In this document: in pieces, positions 34,221 through 42,479 of the stretch
Layout of the letters: every line of letters starts with the position of its first letter
How positions within the stretch are numbered: the stretch's first letter is position 1
Origin: Armatimonadetes bacterium UBA1398
Lineage (GTDB): Bacteria; Armatimonadota; Zipacnadia; UBA1398
NCBI GenBank assembly: GCA_002305165.1
Contig: DBQI01000027.1
Location: 1 to 55,070, forward strand
Length of the DNA stretch: 55,070 nt
Reading direction: 5' to 3'
Notes under the pieces: model-generated
The model's database searches: none
The model's input: the letters and a program-made list of their open reading frames with translations, nothing else
Told to the model about the DNA's origin: nothing
Program-made: the position numbers and the translations under genes

Positions 34221-34769
34221 ATGTTCACGGAAGAGGACCGTCGCTACCTACTGGAGATCGCCCACCGCAGCCTGATCGAGGCCGCCGCGGGGCGACGCTA
34301 CCAGCCGGAGGGACCGCACCCTGACCATCTGATGGCGCCAGCGGCGGCTTTCGTTACCCTCTGGAAGCGTGACGGCGCGCTGCGGGGCTGCATCGGCCAG
34401 GTCGAGGCCGTCATGCCCCTGATCTCATCCATCGCCCGCATGGCGTACGCGGCCTCTCAGGAGGACCCGCGCTTCCCTCCCGTCCTGCCGGCCGAGGTCC
34501 CCGAGCTGCGGGTCGACATCTCCGTGCTGACGCCGCCTGAGCCGCTGGACCCCGAGGCTGTCGAGGTGGGAACCCACGGGCTCATCGTCGAGCAAGGCCT
34601 GCGGCGAGGACTGCTTCTGCCCCAGGTGGCCAGCGAGCATGGGTGGGATAGCGAGACCTTCCTCGACCACACATGTCTGAAGGCTGGCCTGCCCAGGGGC
34701 GCATGGAGGGATCCCTCCACGCGCATCCTGGGCTTCACAGCGGAGGTCTTCGGTGACGATGAGCACTAG
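34221..34769 (+). CDS. amrA: AmmeMemoRadiSam system protein A (AMMECR1 domain)
   Basis: The 182-residue protein is a single AMMECR1 domain. Markers are AAAFVTLWKRDGALRGCIGQ with the family LRGCIG motif, AYAASQEDPRFPPVLPAEVP, LRVDISVLTPPEPLD and GLIVEQGLRRGLLLPQVASE. The domain often occurs next to MEMO and an AmrS-type radical SAM enzyme; its chemistry is unknown. The ATG at 34221 has AGGGG five bases upstream. It is divergent from the MEMO gene, and its end overlaps the next gene's start, so the pair is coupled. Confidence 0.92.
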   Translation: MFTEEDRRYLLEIAHRSLIEAAAGRRYQPEGPHPDHLMAPAAAFVTLWKRDGALRGCIGQVEAVMPLISSIARMAYAASQEDPRFPPVLPAEVPELRVDISVLTPPEPLDPEAVEVGTHGLIVEQGLRRGLLLPQVASEHGWDSETFLDHTCLKAGLPRGAWRDPSTRILGFTAEVFGDDEH

Positions 34770-36492
34770 CTCCATAGCACGGTACACGGCGCGTCATGCC
34801 CTGCTGCTGGTCTCGGCGCTGGCGGCGCTTGCCTCGACGGCGAGCGCCCAGGAGCCACTCGATCCCCTGCGCGCATCCCTGGCGCGGCTATCCGACGTCG
34901 GCTGCTTCCGCATCGCCTTCGATGGCGCGTTCGAGCAGCAGGGCGAGCGGCTCAGCGAGATACATGCTGACGGCGCCCTCGCGGGCGGGACGACCTACGA
35001 GATTGACTCGACTTTCAACCTCATCGGCGAGGTGAACGTCCTCCGGGTCGTCCGCATCGGCGACCGGCAGTGGGAGTGGGAGGACGCCGGGACGGGCTGG
35101 CGCGCCACTCAGCCCGGCGGGGACATGATCTCCCAGTCCGTGGCCGGCCTCATCAGTAGCCTCTCCGAGGTCCGCGATGTGACCGAGGGCGCGATCCAAG
35201 CATTGAACGGCGCGGAGTGCCGCGGCTACGACTTCGTGCTTCCCCCCGGCGTGGCCACCATCCAGGGGCTGGCCGTGGAGGGTCGGGGGACCTTGTGGGT
35301 CCGGCAGGCCGACGGCCTGCCCGTTCAGCTCGACCTGACGATCGCTACGCCGATCGGATCGACGGGCAAGGCCACCGTAGTGCTCTCCGACCATGGCGTA
35401 CCGGTGGAGATCGTGCCCCCGGGCCTGGGAGGCGCCCCAGCCGACGGCGGCGCGCCGCTGCGCGGCGGCACTCTCACAGCCGCCATGGAGGACCGCGAGG
35501 CGGTCCACTGGACCCTCGAGGCCAGCGGCGAGGGGGAGGCCGTCGTTGCGAGCATCCTCCCCGCCGGCGCGGCCTCCACAGCGCTCGATGTCTACATCCT
35601 TCCCGGGCGCCCGGCTGCCGTCGCGAGACTCCGCGCGGGCGACAAGATCCTCGGCGAGATGATCGTCGACCGCGACGTGATGTGCGAGTACTTCATCCCG
35701 CCCGAGGGCGACGAGGAGCCCGAGTGGACCTGCCAGCAGATCGATCCCAGCGACGGTGAGGCGCCGTGGAGGCTCCACACGCAGATCCTCGAGCAGGCCG
35801 TCGGCGACCGGCCCCTCGTGCCCGACCCCGCGGCCCCTGCTGACGGGTTCCAATGGTACCGGTTCGACCCGGCCGAGGGAGGCATGTCCGGGCTGTTCAT
35901 CCCCCTCGTGCGCGAGGAGCTCCTCGCGAGCGAGTCCGAGATGACGGGCCAGGTGCAGCTCGGGATGCCCTTCAGCGAGCTGCGCGGGATCCGGCTCACC
36001 ATACAGGGCCTTACAGCCGCGGGGGAGAAGCTCGCGGCGACGGAGAGCTACCGCTTCTCGTACGAGTTGACCGATCAGGAGCGGGCCGATCTCGAGCGGG
36101 CCTTCGCCGAGGCTCGGGCGCGAGTCGACGCTCAGACCCTCGGACGGCAGGCGCGAGGCGCGGAGCTCGCCGGGCTACTCGAGCAGGTGGCCCGCGAATG
36201 TGCCTGGACCATCGACGACGCGGATGCGCTACGGATCAAGCTCAGCCGGCTGGAACGCGCCGAGGGCGTCCTCGCCGCCTGGGTTCTGGGCGCCGATGGC
36301 GGCGTGCTCGCGGCCGTGGGCGAGGATGGCGGACGCCCGCCGGCCATCGAGGCCCTTGGCGAGTACCGCGAGGGATCGCCCACGAGCGCGCGCGACCTCG
36401 GGGAGGGTGATCCACGGCTCATGGTGGCGCCCGTCGTGAACCGCGACGGCGCGCTTCAAGGCTACCTGGTAGCGCGGTGGACCGCTAGATAG
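34753..36492 (+). CDS. Secreted protein with LolA/LppX-like N-terminal region
   Basis: The 579-residue protein has a signal peptide (ARHALLLVSALAALASTASAQ). Residues about 30-215 have the repeated strands of LolA/LppX-type lipid-binding folds (FRIAFDGAFEQQGERLSEIH, YEIDSTFNLIGEVNVLRVVR, GRGTLWVRQADGLPVQLDLT). The middle (220-450) is undefined. A helical segment (about 435-500) is followed by a C-terminal roadblock/PAS-like fold (VLAAWVLGADGGVLAAVGED; LMVAPVVNRDGALQGYLVAR). The GTG at 34753 has GGAGG six bases upstream and overlaps the AMMECR1 gene by 17 bp; the ATG at 34759 is the alternative. Function unknown. Confidence 0.7.
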   Translation: MTMSTSSIARYTARHALLLVSALAALASTASAQEPLDPLRASLARLSDVGCFRIAFDGAFEQQGERLSEIHADGALAGGTTYEIDSTFNLIGEVNVLRVVRIGDRQWEWEDAGTGWRATQPGGDMISQSVAGLISSLSEVRDVTEGAIQALNGAECRGYDFVLPPGVATIQGLAVEGRGTLWVRQADGLPVQLDLTIATPIGSTGKATVVLSDHGVPVEIVPPGLGGAPADGGAPLRGGTLTAAMEDREAVHWTLEASGEGEAVVASILPAGAASTALDVYILPGRPAAVARLRAGDKILGEMIVDRDVMCEYFIPPEGDEEPEWTCQQIDPSDGEAPWRLHTQILEQAVGDRPLVPDPAAPADGFQWYRFDPAEGGMSGLFIPLVREELLASESEMTGQVQLGMPFSELRGIRLTIQGLTAAGEKLAATESYRFSYELTDQERADLERAFAEARARVDAQTLGRQARGAELAGLLEQVARECAWTIDDADALRIKLSRLERAEGVLAAWVLGADGGVLAAVGEDGGRPPAIEALGEYREGSPTSARDLGEGDPRLMVAPVVNRDGALQGYLVARWTAR

Positions 36493-36559
36493 GCCGTCTG
36501 GCCTGCAAGCGGATTACTGCTGGGGCAAGTGGCAGCGCCGGCGACGAAGGGGTATGGCA

Positions 36560-36739
36560 ATGGAGTACGTGGTGATCGTGCTCACTGTGCTGAGTCTGGG
36601 CGCCCTGAGCTACGCTACCTACCTGCTGACTCAAGGGGCCCAGACGGCTTACGTCATCTTCGTGGTCATCGTGCTCACGTGGATTGCGCTCTACCTCGTC
36701 ACCCACCAGACGCGCCTCCGTAGGCGCCAGCGTTGGTGA
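36560..36739 (+). CDS. Small two-helix membrane protein
   Basis: The 59-residue protein has two membrane helices (YVVIVLTVLSLGALSYATYL and AYVIFVVIVLTWIALYLV) and a basic tail (RLRRRQRW) that should face the cytoplasm. The second ATG at 36560 is chosen because AAGGGG lies seven bases upstream; the first ATG at 36554 is too close to it. It ends six bases before the convergent dehydrogenase gene. No family is recognised; it may be a small regulator or part of a membrane complex. Confidence 0.6.
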   Translation: MEYVVIVLTVLSLGALSYATYLLTQGAQTAYVIFVVIVLTWIALYLVTHQTRLRRRQRW

Positions 36740-36745
36740 CGGGCC

Positions 36746-37780
36746 TCAAGGCTCGAAGATCACCTTGAGGTCATCGCCCGCGTCCTCGGCGAGTTGTTCG
36801 AACACCGCCGGCGCGTCCGCGAGGCTCGCCCGGCGCGTCGCCAGGGCATCCACTCGCACGCGGCCCGACCCCAGCAGGGCGATCGCCTCCTCGTAGTTCG
36901 TTCCCCCTCCGATGGAACCCAACATGCGCAACTCCTTGCAGACGATGAGGTCGGCGTCGATGGTCGACAGGGCCCCCACGTAGCTCCCCGCGAGGATGAT
37001 CCGGCCACGCACCGCCACAACCTCGAGCGCCTGCTGCACGAGGTGTGGGGCGCCCACCGCCTCGAGCACGACATCGAAGCCGGCGCCATCCGTCAGCTCA
37101 CGCCCCCGTGCCACCAGATCCTCGGAACCCGTATCGATGACCTCCGTCGCTCCCAACTCGCGAGCCAGCCGCAGCTTAGCCGCGGACCTTCCCGCCGTCA
37201 CCACCGAGCGCGCGCCATAGGCCAGGGCCACCTGGGTCAGGAGCAGGCCGATGGGGCCGTCCCCCAGCGCCAGCACCCGGTCCGCGGGCGTGACGCCAGC
37301 CTGGTTCACCGCGTAGGTGGCTACGGCCGTCGGCTCGGCGAAGGCCCCCACCACGGGGTCCATGTCCCCGAGCTGGTGGGTCGTGGAGCGCGGGGCCACC
37401 ACGTACTCGGCCATCGCCCCGTCCCGGTTGATGATCCCCATCTCGATCCGTGACTGGCAGATGTTCTGGCGCCCGGAGAGGCACAGTTGGCAGAGACCAC
37501 AGCCCAGGGCCGTCTCGCAGGTGATCAGCTCCCCGATCCGCAGGTCATCCACGCCCGGTCCCAGCGCCTCGACCACGCCTGACCACTCATGGCCGGGGAT
37601 GACGGGCAGCTTGGCCTTGCCGACCGTGTAGTGGTAGAGGCGGTTCTCCCAGACCTCGATATCGGTGCGGCAGAGCCCGACGGCCTTCACCCGCGCGAGC
37701 ACCTCGCCGGGGCCCGGCTCGGGGCGCGGCGCCTCCTCGTACACCATCTGCTTGGGACCATGGACTCTCAATGCCTTCAT
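36746..37780 (-). CDS. Zinc-dependent alcohol dehydrogenase family protein
   Basis: This 344-residue medium-chain dehydrogenase/reductase has the catalytic zinc site (Cys37 in GLCRTDIEVW, His64/Glu65 in PGHEWSGVVEALG) and a structural zinc site with Cys94, 97, 100 and 108 (CGLCQLCLSGRQNIC). The NAD(P)-binding part contains VLALGDGPIGLLLTQVALA. Overall it is closest to threonine/sorbitol dehydrogenase-type enzymes, but the substrate cannot be read. The ATG at 37780 has AAGGAG seven bases upstream, better than a longer reading. It is the last gene of a minus-strand run after rhomboid, with a 96-bp gap. Confidence 0.88.
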   Translation of the reverse strand: MKALRVHGPKQMVYEEAPRPEPGPGEVLARVKAVGLCRTDIEVWENRLYHYTVGKAKLPVIPGHEWSGVVEALGPGVDDLRIGELITCETALGCGLCQLCLSGRQNICQSRIEMGIINRDGAMAEYVVAPRSTTHQLGDMDPVVGAFAEPTAVATYAVNQAGVTPADRVLALGDGPIGLLLTQVALAYGARSVVTAGRSAAKLRLARELGATEVIDTGSEDLVARGRELTDGAGFDVVLEAVGAPHLVQQALEVVAVRGRIILAGSYVGALSTIDADLIVCKELRMLGSIGGGTNYEEAIALLGSGRVRVDALATRRASLADAPAVFEQLAEDAGDDLKVIFEP

Positions 37781-37876
37781 CGTTGTGCTCCTTCGGGGCA
37801 TGGCGCGTCGGTGAGCAGGCTTCCTCGGCAGCCGTCCCCACGCCTTCCGCGTCTTCGCCTTCACTGGGTGGTCGAT

Positions 37877-39076
37877 CTACGGGCCCAGGTCGCGCAGGGT
37901 CGCCTTGGCCCAGGACTCGCAAGGGGAGTACGGCACCTCCGCCAGGAGCCGCTCCAGAGCCTGTCTCGCCGTCGCTCGGTCTCCACGCGTCCGCGACATG
38001 ACGGCGACGCCCATCAGGGCCTGCTCGAGGATGCCCTCCGCGAGGGCTGGCCAGTTCGAGAGATCGTCCAGCAGGTCGATGGCGTCCGCCTCCCGGCCGG
38101 CGCGCTCCAGGGCCGTCGCCAGGGCCGCGGCGGCGCGGGGCTGGAGGATCTCCGGCCCGTGGCCTCCCTCGCGCAGGGCGTCATAGGCGTCGATGGCGCG
38201 GTCGGGACGGTCGGTCCGCAGGAACTCGCTGATGGCTTCCCGGTAGTGCGCCGCCGCTTGGCCGAGCCTGGCCTCGTCCGCATCCAGGAGCGTCGCGAGC
38301 CTCAACCGCGCCTCGGCGTCGGCGGGGTCCCGCTCCACGAGGCGGTGGAGGCCTAGGATCGCTTCGCTACGCTCGATCGCCGACTCGATGGGCCGCTCCA
38401 GAAGGTACTCCCTCCGGGCGTGGCCCACCACACCGTGGAGCAGGCCGGCGAGCGCCCCGCAGAGGAACCCCCCGATGTGGGCCCAGTGGGCGACCCCGCC
38501 CACCGTGCGCATCGCAAAGGACCCCACGATGCCTGCCCGGATGTCGAGCCCCAGGTAGATGGCGAGGAAGATCACCGCCGGGAGGCGCACCCCCGGGATC
38601 ACGAACACCACCGTCTTCACCGGCGTCGAGTAGAACCGCACGGCGAACATCCCCAGGACTCCCAGGACGGCGCCCGAGGCCCCCACCATGGGCGGACCGC
38701 CCTCCATGCCCAGAGCTTGGCAGATGAGAGCGTGGGAGAACCCCGCGGCGATCCCGCCAAGGAGGTAGTAGGCGCCGTAGAGCACATGGCCTAACGCATC
38801 CTCCACCTGGGGGCCGAAGACGATCAACGCCCACATGTTCCCGATGAGGTGGAGGTGCAGGAAGCTGCGCGGGTCGTGGATCCAGAGGGAGGTGAGCAGA
38901 CGGTAGTACCCCTCCGGCGCCAGCCCCTCGAAACCCCAGCGGCCCGCCACCTCCGTGAAACGCTCCGGCCCCAAGCCCAGCACCCAGAGGTAGACGGCCA
39001 CGTTGGCGGCCACGATCCCCATGGTCACCCAGGGCGTCCGCTGAGCGCGCCGCACGGTTGCATAGGGGATCAGCAT
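37877..39076 (-). CDS. Rhomboid intramembrane serine protease with C-terminal TPRs
   Basis: The 399-residue protein has six membrane segments in residues 15-220. The catalytic dyad is Ser134 in MVGASGAVLGVLG and His200 in AHWAHIGGFLCG, and HLHLIGNMW (residues 74-82) provides the oxyanion Asn80. It cleaves single-pass membrane substrates within the bilayer. Residues about 235-395 are TPR-like (DAEARLRLATLLDADEARLG; RAAAALATALERAGREADAI), a soluble cytoplasmic tail that may select partners. AGGGGG overlapping the ruvB stop precedes the ATG. The ruvB-rhomboid pair looks co-transcribed; no functional link is shown. Confidence 0.92.
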   Translation of the reverse strand: MLIPYATVRRAQRTPWVTMGIVAANVAVYLWVLGLGPERFTEVAGRWGFEGLAPEGYYRLLTSLWIHDPRSFLHLHLIGNMWALIVFGPQVEDALGHVLYGAYYLLGGIAAGFSHALICQALGMEGGPPMVGASGAVLGVLGMFAVRFYSTPVKTVVFVIPGVRLPAVIFLAIYLGLDIRAGIVGSFAMRTVGGVAHWAHIGGFLCGALAGLLHGVVGHARREYLLERPIESAIERSEAILGLHRLVERDPADAEARLRLATLLDADEARLGQAAAHYREAISEFLRTDRPDRAIDAYDALREGGHGPEILQPRAAAALATALERAGREADAIDLLDDLSNWPALAEGILEQALMGVAVMSRTRGDRATARQALERLLAEVPYSPCESWAKATLRDLGP

Positions 39077-39087
39077 GGACCGACCCC

Positions 39088-40167
39088 CTACTCGTCAGGC
39101 GACGCCTCGAAGAGACCCGCTTGGGTTGGCCGCTCGGGTGACCGCAGCCCCAGGTGCCGGTAGGCCTCCAGGAGCGCCTGGCGGCCCGTGCGCGTGCGGC
39201 CGACCATGCCGATCTGGAGAAGATACGGCTCCACAACATCCACCAGCGTGTCCGTCTCCTCGCCCAAGGTGGCGGCGAGGGCCTCGATCCCCACGGGGCC
39301 GCCATCGTAGAAGTCGATGATGGCCCGCAGGAAGCGACGGTCGAGATCATCCAGCCCTCGCTCATCGACGCCCTGCATCCGCAGCGCCGAGTCCGCCGCC
39401 TCCCGCGTGATGGAGCCGTCACCCCGGACCTGGGCGTAGTCACGGACCCGCCGGAGCAGGCGGTTCGCCACTCGCGGGGTGCCGCGGCTGCGCGAGGCGA
39501 TCTCCTGGGCCCCGGGCGGATCGAGGGGCACGTGCAGGAGTTCGGCGGCCCGGGTGATGATCCGCACCAGCTCCTCCACCTGGTAGAACTGGAAGTGCAG
39601 GGGGATGCCGAAACGCGTCTTCATGGGCGCCGTGAGCAGCGCCGGACGAGTCGTCGCCCCGATCAGGGTGAAGGGCTTCAGGTTCAGCGAGATGGTGCGC
39701 GCATGAGGGCCCTTGTCCAGCACGATGTCGATGCGGAAGTCCTCCATCGCGCTGTAGAGCTTCTCCTCGACCGTGCGGGGCATCCGGTGGATCTCATCGA
39801 TGAACAGCACCTCGCCCTGTTCGAGGTTCGTGAGGAACCCGACCAGATCCCCCGCCCGCTCGATGCTCGGCCCGGCCGTGACCGTGATGGGCACTTCCAT
39901 CTCCTGAGCCACGATGTGGGCCAGGGAGGTCTTCCCTAGGCCGGGAGGGCCCGTGAGGAGCACATGCTCGAGGGCCTCGCCCCGGGCGCGCGCCGCGTGG
40001 AGGGCGATCTCCAGGTTCTCCTTCACCTGGGTCTGGCCGCAGAACTCCGTGAGGCTGCGAGGCCGGAGGGCGATGGAGACTTCCTCGTCCTCGGGCCGTC
40101 GAGCGGGCCCCACGATCCTCTGTCGCGCGCCGTCGGCGGCGCCTCGAGTGGTGTCTTCGTCTGCCAT
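39088..40167 (-). CDS. ruvB: Holliday junction branch migration helicase RuvB
   Basis: RuvB is the hexameric AAA+ motor that, with RuvA, moves Holliday junctions. The 359-residue protein has the N-terminal RPRSLTEFCGQTQVKENLEI, Walker A GPPGLGKTSLAH, Walker B LFIDEIHRMPRTVEE, sensor-1 GATTRPALLTAPMKTRFG and the C-terminal winged helix (GGPVGIEALAATLGEETDTL; GRTRTGRQALLEAYRHLG). The ATG at 40167 lacks a ribosome site but is seven bases after a -10-like box, which suggests a leaderless mRNA. RuvA and RuvC are not in the window; the rhomboid gene follows after 11 bp. Confidence 0.97.
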   Translation of the reverse strand: MADEDTTRGAADGARQRIVGPARRPEDEEVSIALRPRSLTEFCGQTQVKENLEIALHAARARGEALEHVLLTGPPGLGKTSLAHIVAQEMEVPITVTAGPSIERAGDLVGFLTNLEQGEVLFIDEIHRMPRTVEEKLYSAMEDFRIDIVLDKGPHARTISLNLKPFTLIGATTRPALLTAPMKTRFGIPLHFQFYQVEELVRIITRAAELLHVPLDPPGAQEIASRSRGTPRVANRLLRRVRDYAQVRGDGSITREAADSALRMQGVDERGLDDLDRRFLRAIIDFYDGGPVGIEALAATLGEETDTLVDVVEPYLLQIGMVGRTRTGRQALLEAYRHLGLRSPERPTQAGLFEASPDE

Positions 40168-40174
40168 AGTCGGG

Positions 40175-40180
40175 AGTATA
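40175..40180 (-). promoter_or_regulatory. -10-like box immediately upstream of ruvB
   Basis: On the minus strand TATACT is followed by seven bases (CCCGACT) and then the ruvB ATG. Transcription starting seven bases past the box would begin at the start codon itself. No -35 or Shine-Dalgarno is seen. This is the pattern of leaderless transcripts. Confidence 0.4.
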
Positions 40181-40326
40181 TACCCCCGGCCTTCGGCTCG
40201 GCCCTCTCGCACTCAGCGCGGCATCGAGCTCAGAAAGCTATGCAACCGATGTGGAGCGCGGTTCGTCTCGGGGTATATGGACGATGTGGGCAAGGGTGCA
40301 GCAAGGGTTCGGAGGGAGGAACCGAG

Positions 40327-40524
40327 ATGGCGGAATGGCTTGAAGTAGGGCTCACGACGGGACTGCTCCTGTTCGTGTTCGTCGGGTACTTCGTCTCGGC
40401 CGAGTCGGCTTGGCGCGACCTGCGGAGCATGGTGACCGACGTGCTGCGCAAGAGGGCGCGATCGTCCGCGGCGGTTCCTGACGCTCCGCCCGTTGAGCCT
40501 GGAGCTGGCGTGGCGGGAGGCTAG
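40327..40524 (+). CDS. Small single-pass membrane protein
   Basis: The 65-residue protein has one membrane helix (WLEVGLTTGLLLFVFVGYFV), then a helical basic stretch (WRDLRSMVTDVLRKRARSS) and an Ala/Pro tail. GGAGGGAGG lies seven bases before the ATG, so translation is well supported. A strong terminator follows 35 bp after the stop. It belongs to no family I know. It sits divergent from ruvB and convergent with the divIVA gene. Confidence 0.65.
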   Translation: MAEWLEVGLTTGLLLFVFVGYFVSAESAWRDLRSMVTDVLRKRARSSAAVPDAPPVEPGAGVAGG

Positions 40525-40558
40525 GCCTCCCATTCAGCTAAGGCGTGACCCGCAACAA

Positions 40559-40590
40559 ACAGGCCCCCCGCGGATCCACGGGGGGCCTGT
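40559..40590. terminator. Strong bidirectional terminator
   Basis: A perfect 12-bp inverted repeat (ACAGGCCCCCCG / CGGGGGGCCTGT) with an 8-base loop lies between the convergent small membrane protein and DivIVA genes. The tails are not T-rich, but stem length and place support a shared terminator. Confidence 0.75.
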
Positions 40591-40618
40591 CCTGTGTCTG
40601 TATCCCGACCTTCGCGCT

Positions 40619-41200
40619 CTAGCTGCCCGAGATGATGTGGGTCGAGCCCAGGCCCAGCCAACCGGGGATGATGGCCGCGCTGGTCGCGCTCTCGCCGTTG
40701 GCTCGGCGGACGGCCGAGTCTGTGGCCGGGGCGTTGTCGGCGGCGGCGGGGGCCCGCCTGCGGACGGCCTCGATGCGCTCCGACAAGGCGGCCACCATAG
40801 AGGCCATATCGTCGGCGAAACGGTCGCGCGCCGTCTCCAGCTCCCGGATCTGGCGCTCGATGTCACCGCGCTCAACCCGCGCCTGGGCGACGATCTCGCG
40901 CGCCTCGCTGTCGGCCCCTCGCAGGACGAGCTCGGCCTCCTTGTGGGCGTTGGCGCGGACCTCGTCGGCGCTCCGCTGAGCGAAGACGAGGGTCTCATTC
41001 ATGCTCTTCTCGAGGGTGCGGTAGTGCTCCAGCTCGCGAGTCGCGCGCTCCAACTCGGCACGGACCGCAGCCAGCTCGAGCTGGATCTCCTCGAAGTTGT
41101 CGGCGACCTCCTGGCGGAAGTCCTCGACGTCCTTGATGCTGTATCCCCAGGCGCCCTTGTTGAACTCTCGTGAGTGGATATCGACCGTGGTGAGTCTCAA
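40619..41200 (-). CDS. DivIVA domain protein
   Basis: The 193-residue protein begins MRLTTVDIHSREFNKGAWGY, the DivIVA membrane-binding N-domain, followed by SIKDVEDFRQEVADNFEEI and a long coiled coil to about residue 150 (REIVAQARVERGDIERQIRE). The C-terminal 40 residues are low-complexity. DivIVA proteins bind curved membrane at septum or poles and recruit division or growth factors. The TTG start has AGGAGG seven bases upstream. The order yggS-sepF-divIVA matches the division cluster of Gram-positive and related bacteria. Confidence 0.9.
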   Translation of the reverse strand: MRLTTVDIHSREFNKGAWGYSIKDVEDFRQEVADNFEEIQLELAAVRAELERATRELEHYRTLEKSMNETLVFAQRSADEVRANAHKEAELVLRGADSEAREIVAQARVERGDIERQIRELETARDRFADDMASMVAALSERIEAVRRRAPAAADNAPATDSAVRRANGESATSAAIIPGWLGLGSTHIISGS

Positions 41201-41279
41201 GACGCGGCCTCCTACGTGGCGTCTACGCGCGCTCCGGCGGGCCGGGGCGAATGCGGCGTGCTCTAGCCGGCCTCAGCCG

Positions 41280-41693
41280 CTACATAGCCTGCTGCCTGAG
41301 CGGGTGACTGCGCAGAGGAATCGTAGACCCCATAGCGCGGCGAGCCACTTCGGCGTCGGGCGCGTCGATGCTGATGCGGTTGGGGGTGAAGATGAAGACC
41401 GTGTCATCCACCCGGCACACATCGCCATCCACCGCGTGGATGACCCCGAAGAGGAAGTCCACGATGCGGCGGCGCTCCTCCGGCACGGTCTCCGACAGGT
41501 TGACGACGACGGGCTGCTCCTCTTTGAGGAGGTCCGCGACCTCTTCCACCTCGTCGAAGCCGGCCGGCCTGCGGAGGTTCAGGCGGTCCTCACCGTAGAA
41601 CTCGGCATCGGACCGCGGGTAGCCAGGTCCGGGGGGCCCCTGGTAGGGGTCCGCGAAGCCGGCTGCGGCAAGTGCCTTATGGATCCATGACAT
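41280..41693 (-). CDS. sepF: Cell division protein SepF
   Basis: SepF binds the tail of FtsZ and helps anchor or bundle the Z-ring. The 137-residue protein has the family layout: an N-terminal amphipathic helix start (MSWIHKALAAAGF), a Gly/Pro/Tyr linker, then the SepF domain (DEVEEVADLLKEEQPVVVNL, EERRRIVDFLFGVIHAVDGD and VDDTVFIFTPNRISID). GAGGG lies about nine bases from the ATG. It lies 67 bp past yggS and 79 bp before divIVA on the same strand, which supports a shared operon. Confidence 0.94.
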   Translation of the reverse strand: MSWIHKALAAAGFADPYQGPPGPGYPRSDAEFYGEDRLNLRRPAGFDEVEEVADLLKEEQPVVVNLSETVPEERRRIVDFLFGVIHAVDGDVCRVDDTVFIFTPNRISIDAPDAEVARRAMGSTIPLRSHPLRQQAM

Positions 41694-41759
41694 ATGCTCA
41701 CACCCTCAACCGCGCGCTGAGCTCCCAGCCATCCATGCGAGAGCCCTCGATCACTAGCT

Positions 41760-42479
41760 CTAGGCGCTCCGAGGACCGAAGAGAGCGGTCCCGATGCGAA
41801 CCATCGTGCTCCCCTCCTCCACGGCCACCTCGAAGTCCCCCGTCATCCCCATCGACAAATGCTCCGCGGCATACCCTGCCGACCGGAGGTCATCCCTCAA
41901 CTGCCGGAGTTGGGCGAATACCCCTCGCGCCTCCTCCGGATCGCTCACGAGCGGAGCCACCGTCATCAGGCCGTTCACGGCCAACCCCTCGACCGCCGCC
42001 GCGTGCGCGTAGAGCCTCTCCAGATCGGGCGGCGCGACCCCCTCCTTGCTCGCCTCGCCCGACACGTTCACCTCGACCAGGCACTGGATCGTCCTGTCCA
42101 CTGCGCGGGCGCGCCGCCCTACCTCGTCCGCCAAGGCCTCGCTGTCCAGCGCATGAAGCCAGTCAACGAAGCCAACGGCGTGTCGAGCCTTGTTCCGTTG
42201 CAGGCGCCCGATGAGATGCCACCGGCACCGCCCCTCGCCGATCTCGGCCACTCGCTCCAGAGCGCGCTGGACGTAGTTCTCGGCCACATCCCGCACTCCG
42301 GCGGCCAGAACGCCCTCCACATCCTCCAGCGGCCGGGTCTTGGTCACGGCGATCAGGGTGACCTCCGAAGCCCGTCGTCCGGACCGCTCGCAAGCCTCGC
42401 CGATCCGCTCCAGAACTTGCCGCGTGCGCCGGCCGATCGCCTCGGCCGATGCCCCGCTCCCGGCCCCCTCGGAGCCCAT
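41760..42479 (-). CDS. yggS: YggS family pyridoxal phosphate homeostasis protein
   Basis: The 239-residue protein is a fold-type III PLP protein that buffers PLP. Markers are EVTLIAVTKTRPLEDVE with the PLP-binding Lys, RDVAENYVQRALER, RWHLIGRLQRNKARHAV, LVEVNVSGEASKEGV, GLMTVAPLVSDPEEARGVF and LSMGMTGDFEVAVEEGSTMV, RIGTALFG. The ATG at 42479 is tentative: GAAGGA lies about 14 bases upstream, and a TTG at 42503 is possible. It heads the division cluster, as in many bacteria where yggS precedes sepF. The 314 bp upstream to uvrA hold no gene. Confidence 0.92.
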   Translation of the reverse strand: MGSEGAGSGASAEAIGRRTRQVLERIGEACERSGRRASEVTLIAVTKTRPLEDVEGVLAAGVRDVAENYVQRALERVAEIGEGRCRWHLIGRLQRNKARHAVGFVDWLHALDSEALADEVGRRARAVDRTIQCLVEVNVSGEASKEGVAPPDLERLYAHAAAVEGLAVNGLMTVAPLVSDPEEARGVFAQLRQLRDDLRSAGYAAEHLSMGMTGDFEVAVEEGSTMVRIGTALFGPRSA

